64,000 nucleotides of DNA from Candidatus Enterococcus murrayae. GTDB taxonomy: Bacteria > Bacillota > Bacilli > Lactobacillales > Enterococcaceae. Numbering within the stretch: position 1 is the first letter of the stretch; each line of letters opens with the position of its first letter. The DNA is taken from assembly GCF_017315985.1 (NCBI RefSeq), contig NZ_JAFLVR010000004.1:1-64000 (forward strand). Reading direction: 5' to 3'. Positions 34,560 through 42,998 of this stretch are shown piece after piece. The notes beneath the pieces are model-generated. The model made no database searches. It was not told the origin of the DNA and worked only from the letters and a program-made list of their open reading frames with translations. The position numbers and the translations under genes are program-made.

Positions 34560-35611
34560 AAAAAAGAGTTGGTTTAGTAGGCTTTGGCGGAATGGGAAAA
34601 CAACATATCAAGCGGATCAAGGAGAGCAAACATGTTGCGATTACTGGTGTTTTTGATAGTGATTCAGAAAAGGATTATTCGACTATTTCGTCAAAAATCA
34701 GAAAGTATCAGTCATTGGCGGATTTGTTGAACGACCCAACTATTGATATCATCTTAATAGCAACACCCAACGATACCCATAAGACGATCGCAATCCAAGC
34801 TCTGCAATCTGGAAAACATGTTATTTCAGAAAAACCCGTTACGTTGAATACTCAAGAATTAAAAGAAATTTTAGCAGCCGCTGAAAGATATGGGAAAAAA
34901 TTTACTGTACATCAAAATAGACGATGGGATGAAAATTTCTTAATCACCAAAAAATTACTCGAAGAAAAGAAGCTAGGGGAACTGTTATATGTTGAAAATC
35001 GTGTACAAGGGTCCCGCGGGATTCCAAAGGATTGGCGCAGAAATAAGGAGCAGGGCGGTGGCATGCTGCTAGATTGGGGCGTCCACTTAATTGATCGGAT
35101 ATTATTTTTATTCCCGAATCAAAAAATCGTTCATCTTCATGCAACGTTAAACTATTTTTTAGCCCATGAAGTAGACGATGGTTTCAAAATAGAGCTTGTT
35201 TTCGATTCCTCAAAGAAGGCCTACTTAGAAGTTGGAACAACAAATTTTATTGAACTTCCTGAGTGGTATACCGTTGGATCAATTGGAACCGCTGTAATTG
35301 AAGATTTTGAGCTCAATGGAAATTACGTAACTTTGACTGGAGAGCTTGCAAAAGAAGCTGTACCTGTCGAAACAGGTGCTGGGCTTACAAAAACGATGGC
35401 TCCTAGAAATGATAATTCTATTGAAACCTTTCCCTTACCTTATGTTAAAAGTAATGTCGTTGAGTTTTATGATAACTTTGCTTTAACAATCGATGGAAAA
35501 GCCGAACCTTTTATCAAAGCAGAAGAACTATTACGACTAACAACCATTATTGATGCTTGTTTTGACTCTTCTAGAAGAAATGAAACAATCCACTTCCCAA
35601 ATGGTCTTTAG
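34556..35611 (+). CDS. Gfo/Idh/MocA family sugar dehydrogenase (second copy)
   Basis: This 351-residue protein has a Rossmann motif VGLVGFGGMGKQHIK, IATPNDTHKTI, the EKPVTLNT lysine motif and the catalytic-domain MLLDWGVHLIDRIL. It is shorter than the 392-residue family member at 27799 and diverges in the C-terminal half, so it probably has a different substrate. It is coupled by a four-base overlap to the isomerase upstream. NAD(P) use is inferred from the family. Confidence 0.86.
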   Translation: MKKRVGLVGFGGMGKQHIKRIKESKHVAITGVFDSDSEKDYSTISSKIRKYQSLADLLNDPTIDIILIATPNDTHKTIAIQALQSGKHVISEKPVTLNTQELKEILAAAERYGKKFTVHQNRRWDENFLITKKLLEEKKLGELLYVENRVQGSRGIPKDWRRNKEQGGGMLLDWGVHLIDRILFLFPNQKIVHLHATLNYFLAHEVDDGFKIELVFDSSKKAYLEVGTTNFIELPEWYTVGSIGTAVIEDFELNGNYVTLTGELAKEAVPVETGAGLTKTMAPRNDNSIETFPLPYVKSNVVEFYDNFALTIDGKAEPFIKAEELLRLTTIIDACFDSSRRNETIHFPNGL

Positions 35612-35807
35612 TAAAAGCGTAAAATTACTTAGGCCTTCACTGCATCAATGCCTTAGTGTTTTAAATTTTGTTTTCTGCTAAGAGAATTTTTCTCGAATAC
35701 CTTATTAAAAAAGGACTTGTTCCTTCAACAAACTTCAGAATAGGATTTAACGCAGAGAAATTCCTGCGGTTGTCGATTCGCTGCCCTCTTTGTCAATTAT
35801 AAAAACG

Positions 35808-35836
35808 TTCACTTTACTGGTACCTTGTAGTATGAT
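35808..35836 (+). promoter_or_regulatory. Promoter of the LacI-type regulator gene
   Basis: TTCACT, a 17-base spacer and TATGAT with an upstream TG precede the TTG start at 35870. Confidence 0.5.
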
Positions 35837-35869
35837 GTGAATTAGATAAAAATAGAAAATGGTGATTTT

Positions 35870-37855
35870 TTGACGACTATTAAAGAAGTAGCGGAAATGG
35901 CTGGCGTTTCTGTAGCTACAGTTTCTCACGTTGTTAGAAAAACTAGATATGTTAGCCCTGAGTTAGAAAAGAAAGTAGAAGAGGTTATTTCCTCTCTTGA
36001 CTCTGTTCCCAATTTTGTATTGAAGCAAAATAAAAAAAATGAGAGCAAAGTACAAATTCTATTGGTATATGTACCAAATTTTTCTGACAGATTTCAAATG
36101 GGTATTCTAGAAGAAATTCGTCAGCAGCATACGAATAAAAATGTGCTCGTTATTCCTGTCGAGTATCAAAATATAACTAAAGAGTTTGAGGTTATGTTTG
36201 ATAGCTTCGCTGAAAAAATTATCGGTCAAATTCTAATCTACTCGGAAGAAGTTGAACCTACATTTCCTAAAAAATTTTACAAGATTCCGTTTGTGATTAT
36301 CAGTGCCAACAATTATGAAACAATCACTCTGCCATACATTTCAAGCGATAGTTGTGCAGGGGTCGAGCATGCAACCAATCATTTAATAAAAAGTGGCCAC
36401 TCCAGAATCGCCTACATAGACTATTCTGATGAAACAGAGAATGATTCACTTATAGGCTTTAAGCAGGCTTTCCAAAAAAGCCATCTTGAGATTGATGAAG
36501 GGATCATCTCTACTAAACGACTTACTGAGAATGAATTACTTGAAAAACTGCACGGGCTCTTTTCTCAAGATAATCTTTACCCGCCAACCGGTATCTTTGT
36601 TGACCCGTTAATTGTCAATGAAGTCATCAGATATTTTAAGAAAACCGGGTATCGCATACCTGAAGATATTTCGATAATTTCCTTGGGGACTGAAGCCTGG
36701 TATGCTCTTTGTAATCCAGCTATTACAAGTATCGAGCATGATTTTTCTAAAATCATTGCTGAGGCTTTTGACATCTTGCACTCGTACTCAGCAGATTTGC
36801 AGATCAAAAAAATCGTTCCTACTACCTTCCATTTACAAAATTCTACATCAGGAATTGCGAAAGGACCTTTTGGTGAAAAGGCCTACTCAATCGATAGTAT
36901 TATGCTTACTGAAAAAGAAATCACCGAGATAAAACAAAAGAAAAGAACTGCTGTCATCTCTTTTCATTATACTGGTGCTTCTTGGATGAACCTTCACGAA
37001 GCTGGGATAAATAAGCTATTTAATGAACTTAATATTAATGTTATCGGTGTAACGGATGCTCACTTTGATGCCGACCTTCAAAACAAACAAATTGACAGTC
37101 TCTTGTCATTGGAGCCAGATATTTTTATCGCTATCCCAACGGATACTGCTAAAACGGCCGAAGCATTCAAAAAGATTGTTGATAGTCCTAGCCAATTAAT
37201 CTTAATCACTAATGTTCCAAAGGGGCTAACCCCTAACGACTATGTGTCAGTGGTATCAGTAAATGAACTCACTAACGGGAGACTTGCTGCCAGAGGTTTA
37301 TGTGAGCAGATGCTCTCGAATGATAAAACTAAAGTCGGACTTATGACCTTTGATTCTGATTTCTATGCTACAAATCAAAGGGATACCTCTGCGCAACAAC
37401 TGATCGATGAAGATTTTCCAGCGATTGAAATAGTGGCAAGAACTGCCTTTAAAAATGAAAGTGAAGTTTTTGATAAAACATTGAACTTGCTATCTGAGCA
37501 TCCCGAAATAGAAGGTCTCTATATCTCTTGGGATGGACCGGCGCAGCAAGTCATTAAAGCATTAGCTACTATAGATCGGCTAGATATCATTGTTGGAACT
37601 GTCGATTTAGATTTCTCTTCCGCGTTAGCTATTGCCGAAGATGGACCGATAAAATGTGTGAGTGCCCAACAGCCCTTTGAACAAGGAAGAGCAATCGCCT
37701 TGGCTGCAGCGCAATCACTCCTTCATAAACATGTTCCTAGCTTTATCGGTATAGAGCCAATTATGGTTAATAAGGGAAATTTACTTAGCTCGTGGAGATC
37801 TATCTTCAAAGAGGAACCTCCAAAAGAGTTGCGGGATTTACTCTCTAGAAAATAA
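35870..37855 (+). CDS. LacI-type regulator with an extra importer-like sugar-binding domain
   Basis: The 661 residues have three parts. Residues 1-50 are a LacI helix-turn-helix (TIKEVAEMAGVSVATVSHVV), about 58-335 a LacI-type ligand-binding domain (HLIKSGHSRIAYID, FVDPLIVNEVIRYF), and about 357-640 a second periplasmic-binding-protein domain. The last is closely similar to the operon's own binding lipoprotein: TAVISFHYTGASW against SAAISFHYAGNDW, INVIGVTDAHF against INIVGTTDANF, and PDIFIAIPTD against PDVMISIPTD. Normal LacI proteins have about 330 residues. It has no signal peptide, so it acts in the cytoplasm and probably controls both divergent operons through the TTTACGTAAA sites. The start is TTG with only a weak ribosome site. 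Confidence 0.88.
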   Translation: MTTIKEVAEMAGVSVATVSHVVRKTRYVSPELEKKVEEVISSLDSVPNFVLKQNKKNESKVQILLVYVPNFSDRFQMGILEEIRQQHTNKNVLVIPVEYQNITKEFEVMFDSFAEKIIGQILIYSEEVEPTFPKKFYKIPFVIISANNYETITLPYISSDSCAGVEHATNHLIKSGHSRIAYIDYSDETENDSLIGFKQAFQKSHLEIDEGIISTKRLTENELLEKLHGLFSQDNLYPPTGIFVDPLIVNEVIRYFKKTGYRIPEDISIISLGTEAWYALCNPAITSIEHDFSKIIAEAFDILHSYSADLQIKKIVPTTFHLQNSTSGIAKGPFGEKAYSIDSIMLTEKEITEIKQKKRTAVISFHYTGASWMNLHEAGINKLFNELNINVIGVTDAHFDADLQNKQIDSLLSLEPDIFIAIPTDTAKTAEAFKKIVDSPSQLILITNVPKGLTPNDYVSVVSVNELTNGRLAARGLCEQMLSNDKTKVGLMTFDSDFYATNQRDTSAQQLIDEDFPAIEIVARTAFKNESEVFDKTLNLLSEHPEIEGLYISWDGPAQQVIKALATIDRLDIIVGTVDLDFSSALAIAEDGPIKCVSAQQPFEQGRAIALAAAQSLLHKHVPSFIGIEPIMVNKGNLLSSWRSIFKEEPPKELRDLLSRK

Positions 37856-37936
37856 TTTTCCCTCTCTCAAAACCAAATGAGTTTGAACCTTCTTCGACTA
37901 CATGGTCAAGTAGGCAAAATAGATTAGAATAAGACT

Positions 37937-37978
37937 CCTCTGAAATTGAAACAACTTTCGATTTCAGAGGGGTTTCTG
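37937..37978 (+). terminator. Terminator of the regulator gene
   Basis: CCTCTGAAAT pairs with ATTTCAGAGG around a 14-base loop, followed by a short T-containing run (GGTTTCTGTCTT). Between this and 38101 I see nothing else. Confidence 0.6.
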
Positions 37979-38101
37979 TCTTGCCTATTAAGTTTTTCTA
38001 TTATCATTATTAACTGCCTGTCCTGGTAAATAGTTTTGTAATTGCACAATGATATATTATTTGTGGAAACTATTTAATGGTTCTGCTAAAACTTTTTTGT
38101 A

Positions 38102-38133
38102 TAAAAAAACGCTCAGAAGAGTTCCCCGAGCGC
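38102..38133 (-). terminator. Terminator of small membrane gene
   Basis: On the minus strand CGCTC/GAGCG with a 13-base loop is followed by TTTTTTT. Confidence 0.7.
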
Positions 38134-38140
38134 ATACTTT

Positions 38141-38407
38141 CTATTCTTTTACTGCTTTTGGTGCTACAAGTAAAGCACACATGACTAAACCTAATACAAT
38201 GAATAAAACTGCACCAGCTGCATTACCTTTTGTCAACATTGCAAAAGCAATCGTACCAAATAGGCTGGCAACCGTTAAAACGATGCCTGATTTTTGGATT
38301 CCTGTCAATCTGGCGAAAGAATTTCTAAAACCGATCGTCAATAATAAAGAGCCTACAAAAGAAGCGATACCAAAAACAATATGCCCAATCAAGATAAGAT
38401 TCTCCAT
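38141..38407 (-). CDS. Small four-segment membrane protein of unknown function
   Basis: This 88-residue protein consists almost entirely of hydrophobic segments (about 5-25, 40-60 and 63-82) with short basic loops (FRNSFARLTGIQKSG). It has a ribosome site (GGGAGGTGAAG) just before the ATG and its own terminator, so it is a real single gene. I do not recognise the family. Confidence 0.7.
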   Translation of the reverse strand: MENLILIGHIVFGIASFVGSLLLTIGFRNSFARLTGIQKSGIVLTVASLFGTIAFAMLTKGNAAGAVLFIVLGLVMCALLVAPKAVKE

Positions 38408-38475
38408 CTCTTCACCTCCCTCAGGATAACTATACTAGAAAGCCTAGAGGAAAACGAAGATTGTGCTTAGAAGAA

Positions 38476-39105
38476 CTAATCTACTTGATAGCGTAAAATT
38501 GTCCGACGTTTTTCCGGTACTGTTTTTCTTGCATCATTCAGATAAATTTCTCGATGAAGATAACTTCTGCGTTTTAATCCGTTCTCTTCCCCAAATTGCT
38601 CCATTTTCTGAAATGATGCTGGCTCGTCATCAAACGAACCATGATGTAGGATTTGTATACACTTTCCATCTTCGATCGTTTCAAAAGAAAGTTCCTTCAG
38701 GAGCTGATTCTGTTCTTTTCTACCAACAGCAGCTACTGCAGCTGCAAACATTTCTTGGGTGATCCAATCAGGTTGACGCAACATGATTTTATACTCAAAA
38801 CTTTCTTTATCGGTAATATCGCTTGTATTCTTCGTAGACCAAATTCCTTCCAATGGAAAGATCGCAAATTCAGAATAGTCAAACTCACTTTGCAGTTCTT
38901 GATGCGACTTATAGAATTTTTTGAACCCCATTTTGATACTCCAGGCTACTGGATAAAGGACACCTACTCGTTCAGAAAAATCTCGATTATTCGGATTCCC
39001 TTCCCCTTTGATCGTAAGAAATTTTTGTGGTGGAACTGTCACTATTTCCGCCTTCTTTTTTGGAGCGTATAAATGCTTCTCTTGTTTTTTCCAATCATAT
39101 TTCAT
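38476..39105 (-). CDS. GyrI-like small-molecule-binding domain protein
   Basis: These 209 residues match the GyrI-like/COG4832 domain: MKYDWKKQEKHLYAPKK, VPPQKFLTIKGEGNPN, YPVAWSIKMGFKKFY, and then HHGSFDDEPASFQKM near the C terminus. Such stand-alone proteins bind hydrophobic small molecules, and some hydrolyse them. It lies immediately downstream of a WYL regulator, and an AACCTG-N11-CAGGTT operator identical in layout to the one before the regulator gene lies at its promoter. It is therefore a likely direct target of that regulator. Confidence 0.82.
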   Translation of the reverse strand: MKYDWKKQEKHLYAPKKKAEIVTVPPQKFLTIKGEGNPNNRDFSERVGVLYPVAWSIKMGFKKFYKSHQELQSEFDYSEFAIFPLEGIWSTKNTSDITDKESFEYKIMLRQPDWITQEMFAAAVAAVGRKEQNQLLKELSFETIEDGKCIQILHHGSFDDEPASFQKMEQFGEENGLKRRSYLHREIYLNDARKTVPEKRRTILRYQVD

Positions 39106-39149
39106 CTCGTTCCCCTCGCTTTCATCTTTGAACTCATTATAACGAGCGA

Positions 39150-39172
39150 AACCTGCAATCTGGTGTCAGGTT
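39150..39172 (-). promoter_or_regulatory. AACCTG-N11-CAGGTT operator of the GyrI-like gene
   Basis: This inverted repeat overlaps the stop of the regulator gene and is followed on the minus strand, 22 bases past its CTGACA, by TATAAT (39136-39141). The normal -35 element is replaced by the operator, which suggests activation. Confidence 0.65.
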
Positions 39173-40059
39173 TGATAAATTCTTTTTAATTGATCTATTT
39201 TTCCGATTAATTCCTCTCGAATATTGGAGGGGGATAAAACTTCCACCTGTCCGCCAAAAGATAATAGAAAACTGTAGAAGCTATCGTTCACAGGATATTC
39301 TTCCGTAATTAATAATCGACCATCTTTGGCTTCCTCGACGTGTTCAAAATTTTCGTAAACACGATAGGCTAATTCTGGTGCAAAAGCTAATTGCACTAAA
39401 ATCTTATCTGCTGTATAAATTTTTTCAGGCTGAAGTACTTTCTCTGGTGCGTTACGTTCAAAAGTTTCAGTCATTAATTCACTCTCTCTAATCCGCTTAA
39501 GTTTAAAGAGTCGATAATCCTGTTTTTCGCAGCAATAGGCATAGAGATACCACTCTCTTGCTTTAAAAATCAATTTCAATGGCTCTACTTGACGATCAGA
39601 GCCCACTTTCCCTTGGCTAACGTAGTGAATGTTGATCTGTCTCTTTTGAAAAATGGCCGTTTTCAGTATTTGAAACAATTCTTCATTTGTTGGATTCCAA
39701 TCCGAAAAATCGATCTCGATCCAATTGGTAGTTTGCTTTTGAAAAATACTGCCCAATTTCTTCAGCAACGCTTGATTGCCCTGCTCGTCTACTCCACTCA
39801 AACCTTGTAACGCTGTCAATAGTTGATTTTGCTCTTTCTCCGAAATTAAAGAACGATTTAACACAAAATTTTCAGGCAGGAAAATTCCACCGCCTTTTCC
39901 CTGGGTTGTGTAAACAGGGATTCCTGCAGAACTTAAGATATCAATGTCTCGATAAATCGTTCGGATCGATACTTCAAATTTTTCTGCCAACTCCGGTGCT
40001 GTCGTGTTTCCTTTATCCATCAAAAAGTAAACCATTTGAAATAAACGATAATCTGCCAT
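39166..40059 (-). CDS. YafY-type HTH/WYL-domain transcriptional regulator
   Basis: This 297-residue protein has an N-terminal winged helix (APELAEKFEVSIRTIYRDID, about 18-40), a linker and a WYL domain centred on KAREWYLYAYC (about 165-175), with the C-terminal WCX-like region after it. WYL domains bind nucleotides or small ligands and control DNA binding. The ATG at 40059, preceded by GGAGGTGAG, is preferred over a start six codons earlier. Identical operators before this gene and the next suggest autoregulation together with control of the GyrI-like gene. Confidence 0.88.
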   Translation of the reverse strand: MADYRLFQMVYFLMDKGNTTAPELAEKFEVSIRTIYRDIDILSSAGIPVYTTQGKGGGIFLPENFVLNRSLISEKEQNQLLTALQGLSGVDEQGNQALLKKLGSIFQKQTTNWIEIDFSDWNPTNEELFQILKTAIFQKRQINIHYVSQGKVGSDRQVEPLKLIFKAREWYLYAYCCEKQDYRLFKLKRIRESELMTETFERNAPEKVLQPEKIYTADKILVQLAFAPELAYRVYENFEHVEEAKDGRLLITEEYPVNDSFYSFLLSFGGQVEVLSPSNIREELIGKIDQLKRIYQT

Positions 40060-40092
40060 GTCGCTCACCTCCAACATCAGTATATCATTGAA

Positions 40093-40115
40093 AACCTGCA
40101 GACTAATGTCAGGTT
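40093..40115 (-). promoter_or_regulatory. AACCTG-N11-CAGGTT operator of the WYL regulator gene
   Basis: This has the same inverted repeat as at 39150, again with CTGACA 22 bases ahead of a -10 element (TATACT on the minus strand, with an extended TG). The matched spacing in both promoters supports a common regulator. Confidence 0.65.
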
Positions 40116-40116
40116 A

Positions 40117-40157
40117 TAAAAAAGCCCTGCCTATCCTCTCTTCGTGAGCAAGCAGGG
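40117..40157 (-). terminator. Terminator of the quinone oxidoreductase gene
   Basis: On the minus strand CCCTGC and GCAGGG (with inner pairing) are followed by TTTTTT, 20 bases past the stop. Confidence 0.75.
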
Positions 40158-40177
40158 AGAAACAAGAATTTTATTTT

Positions 40178-41131
40178 TCACGGCTTCAACAAAATTTTTC
40201 CAATACTTTTGCCTGTCTCTAAAAATTCGTGAGCTTTCTTGCCATCATGCAGTGAAAATACTGTCGGCTCACTGATCTCAATCTTTCCTTTGGCAAAGTA
40301 GCTGAAGAGCCGTTCACTGCGTACTTTCCGTTCTTCGTAACTTGTTAGATAATCCCATAAATCACCAGTTAAGATGCTTTTTGATTCTGACATTAACGCT
40401 ACAGGATCGATTTTTATTGGATTGCCGCCGGCCATACCAAAAAAGACAACTTTCCCTCGATGCTTAATCAAATCTAAACTTTGCTGGATCGTAGAGCCTA
40501 CGCCATCATATGCTGTTGCAAATTGACCTTCGATCGTTTTAGCCCAAAAAGTTTCGCGACTCGGATAGACTTGTTTGGCTCCGTGAGACAATGCCAAGGC
40601 TTGTTTCTCCACTGATGAAGCCGCTCCATAAACTTCAATGCCATCAGCTGCTAGTATCTGGGAAAGTATTTGGCCAACACCACCACTGATTCCAGTAATG
40701 AATACTTTCTCACCAGGACTGTTTTTTCCAAGATCATGGGCAAGAAAATCAGCAGTCATCCCTTGAAGCCCGATACTTGCAGCTAATTTACTGTCGATCC
40801 CAGCAGGCAGGGAAATCGCTTGATCACTTGGTACTGCTACATATTCCGCATTCGCTAAAGGCACATCTACAAACAAAACTGATTCCCCGACTTTTTGTTT
40901 CGTCACCTTTTCTCCAATTGCGACTATGCTGCCTGCCCCTTCATAGCCATTGATAAAAGGAACATGATTTTCTATGTGATATTCCCCTCGGCGTCGATAA
41001 ATATCAGCAAAATTCAAACCGATATAGTCAACTTTTACTAATACTTCTTTTTCACTGATCACAGGTTTAGGAAGCTCCCCATACTGCAAAACATCGCTGC
41101 CGCCAAATTCCTCAAAATACAATGCTTTCAT
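40178..41131 (-). CDS. Zinc-free MDR oxidoreductase (NADPH:quinone reductase-like)
   Basis: This 317-residue protein starts MKALYFEEFGGSDVLQYGELP and carries the medium-chain dehydrogenase features: NFADIYRRRGEY at the substrate site and ITGISGGVGQILSQIL as the nucleotide-binding loop. The catalytic zinc cysteines are absent, as in QorA-type quinone reductases that use NADPH. I chose the ATG at 41131 with an AAGGAG site; the open frame extends 49 codons upstream but that part is not conserved-looking. It has its own terminator. Confidence 0.85.
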   Translation of the reverse strand: MKALYFEEFGGSDVLQYGELPKPVISEKEVLVKVDYIGLNFADIYRRRGEYHIENHVPFINGYEGAGSIVAIGEKVTKQKVGESVLFVDVPLANAEYVAVPSDQAISLPAGIDSKLAASIGLQGMTADFLAHDLGKNSPGEKVFITGISGGVGQILSQILAADGIEVYGAASSVEKQALALSHGAKQVYPSRETFWAKTIEGQFATAYDGVGSTIQQSLDLIKHRGKVVFFGMAGGNPIKIDPVALMSESKSILTGDLWDYLTSYEERKVRSERLFSYFAKGKIEISEPTVFSLHDGKKAHEFLETGKSIGKILLKP

Positions 41132-41265
41132 GACACCATGCTCCTTTAGTTGTTTCTTAGAATATACTATGAAGCGAACTGTTCGACAAAAAATTGGATT
41201 GCATTCCCTCGTTTCCTTTGATAAATTTGAATGATCAAGAAATGCAGAAAGGAGTATCACCAATA

Positions 41266-41631
41266 ATGAAATTAACAACTTTGCCTCAAGAATTATCCGT
41301 GTATAAGATCGCCGACTTAAAGACGATTGACCTTACCCAACAGCCGCTGTTTATCGGAGTAACTGATGAAGAAATTTCAGTCGTTTCCTCTACTGAAAGC
41401 GTTCCTGCAAATACGATCGAACACGAGGACGGTTGGAAAGGATTCAAGATTGACGGTGTCTTAGATTTCAGTCTTGTCGGAATTTTAGCCAAAATTGCTT
41501 CTTTATTAGCAGATGCTGGTATCAGCATTTTTGCTGTCTCCACTTACAATACTGATTATATTTTGGTCAAAGCCGACAAGTATGATGCCGCTGTTACGGC
41601 TCTCTGTGAAGCTGGATATACTGTCGCATAA
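41266..41631 (+). CDS. ACT-domain protein (COG3603, CASTOR-like)
   Basis: This 121-residue protein has two ACT-like halves. The second reads VGILAKIASLLADAGISIFAVSTYNTDYILV, the classic ACT amino-acid-binding pattern, as in the CASTOR/COG3603 family. It has no attached enzyme, so a regulatory or sensor role is likely. The ATG at 41266 has AAGGAG upstream. It is divergent from the oxidoreductase and followed by a terminator. Confidence 0.82.
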   Translation: MKLTTLPQELSVYKIADLKTIDLTQQPLFIGVTDEEISVVSSTESVPANTIEHEDGWKGFKIDGVLDFSLVGILAKIASLLADAGISIFAVSTYNTDYILVKADKYDAAVTALCEAGYTVA

Positions 41632-41646
41632 TGATTCTATTGTTTG

Positions 41647-41672
41647 AAGAGCCTATCAAAGGCTCTTTTTTT
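41647..41672 (+). terminator. Intrinsic terminator after ACT gene
   Basis: AAGAGCC/GGCTCTT with a 7-base loop, then TTTTT. Confidence 0.88.
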
Positions 41673-41858
41673 CATGTCTTTGTCATTTCTATTTTTTTCC
41701 AGTCTTTTATCCGAGAAGAAAATAGGACTTTGGTTGGACGAAACCCTTCCGTATTTCTCTTATTATGAGAGTGTAGTAATAAAGCAGAAATAAAATATCA
41801 AGTTTCTCTAGAATAAATGAATCGACACAGTTGGTATAAAAAATCAGGAGGTATTAGA

Positions 41859-42179
41859 ATGAAAAGAAATGGATTAGACATTACAGTATTGATTTTAGGA
41901 ATTGCTTGTATAGGGTTGTTGACGGTGAATCGCTATATTTTCCGACCAGTCTGGAAAACAGAATTTCGGACAGAATTAAGAGAAGTGAAAAAAGAAATCA
42001 AAGATGAACTACGCAACAGTAAGGATGAAATCAAAGAAAATTCGAAAGAAACAAAGGATGCTTTGAAAGAAGGAAGTAAGGAAACAAAACGTGCCTTGAA
42101 AGAAGGCAGAAAAGAAGTAAAAGAAGACATGAAAGAAACACAAGATGAAATCAAAGATGCTTTAGAGCTGTCTTATTAA
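41859..42179 (+). CDS. Membrane-anchored coiled-coil protein of unknown function
   Basis: This 106-residue protein has an N-terminal membrane helix (about 7-26) and then about 75 residues of highly charged, lysine/glutamate-rich helix with a repeating K-E-x-K-D/E pattern (KETKDALKEGSKETKRALKEG). It would sit as a long coil on one face of the membrane. The ATG at 41859 has CAGGAGG upstream. The repetitive helix resembles apolipoprotein- or YtxH-like stress proteins, but no family can be fixed. Confidence 0.65.
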   Translation: MKRNGLDITVLILGIACIGLLTVNRYIFRPVWKTEFRTELREVKKEIKDELRNSKDEIKENSKETKDALKEGSKETKRALKEGRKEVKEDMKETQDEIKDALELSY

Positions 42180-42190
42180 AATCAATGAGA

Positions 42191-42218
42191 AAAGGCCTTC
42201 ATCGCGAAGGCCTTTTTT
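42191..42218. terminator. Terminator between converging genes
   Basis: AAAGGCCTTC and GAAGGCCTTT form a perfect 10-base stem with a short loop, followed by TTTTTT on the plus strand and CTTTTC on the minus. It may serve both the coiled-coil gene and the converging signal peptidase gene. Confidence 0.85.
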
Positions 42219-42672
42219 AATCGACTTGCTGCCGTAATTTATGTTTTCCTTCGGTTTGAAAAAGTAAGGTCGAGAGGGTCATTAGAATGGCGCCAATAAA
42301 TAAGCTGATTTTCAAAATGCTCATTACTTTAGTATCTGCCAAAAAACCAATATAAGGTAAATAAAAATGCGGTCTGCCAATCAAATTCCGCTCATGAACA
42401 AGCCCCATCTCTGCTTTATCAGAATTGTCTCCTTTGACAAAGTAACCATCGATATTATGATCTACCGCTAATACTCGCCGTGTCTTGATCGCTTTTCCTT
42501 GATTCTCATAGTAGGTAATCGTGTCTCCAACATGAATTGGTTCCCTCACATCTTTTACAAATACTAAACCGCCTTTATTGTATTCTGGCGCCATTTTACT
42601 GTCTGAAATCACATAGGGTGTAACATCCAGTAATTTTGGAATAACGATAGTAAATATAGCGAGCAAGAACAA
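42217..42672 (-). CDS. SipW-like signal peptidase I
   Basis: This 151-residue protein is a membrane signal peptidase of the archaeal/SipW type. After an N-terminal membrane helix it shows SDSKMAPEY (catalytic serine region), VGDTITYYENQG, TRRVLAVDH (where SipW uses histidine in place of lysine) and VKGDNSDKAEMG, and then a C-terminal membrane helix. No SipW substrate such as TasA is nearby. The TTG at 42672 has no ribosome site. A strong AAAGGAGGTGG lies at 42731-42740, and the frame is open from there through ATT (42729) or CTG (42720), so the true start is probably upstream and non-canonical. Confidence 0.78.
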   Translation of the reverse strand: MFLLAIFTIVIPKLLDVTPYVISDSKMAPEYNKGGLVFVKDVREPIHVGDTITYYENQGKAIKTRRVLAVDHNIDGYFVKGDNSDKAEMGLVHERNLIGRPHFYLPYIGFLADTKVMSILKISLFIGAILMTLSTLLFQTEGKHKLRQQVD

Positions 42673-42998
42673 AGCAAAGATTAAAAAAGCATATAAGATA
42701 GTTATTTTTTTATTTCTCAGCGTCCCAATCCACCTCCTTTAAATAATTTTTCTTCTTAAATTCATCATATCATATTACGCAAAAAAATCTATTTTTTAAT
42801 TGATAATTGAATAAAAAATAGAATTCATTTTGACTAGAATCCCCATTATGTTACTATTATCATAGAGCACTATACTGATTATTTTCTTTTTTTAAAACGA
42901 AAGGGTGTTACTTTATCGTAACGAAAACATACAAAGAGCAGTTTGCTAAGTTTCTGACGAAGCACAATCTCGCTTTAATAATATCCGTTATTTTAATA

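Noticed and set aside
38049-38429. 126-codon plus-strand frame
   Set aside because: It is opposite the small membrane gene at 38141-38407, which has its own ribosome site and terminator.
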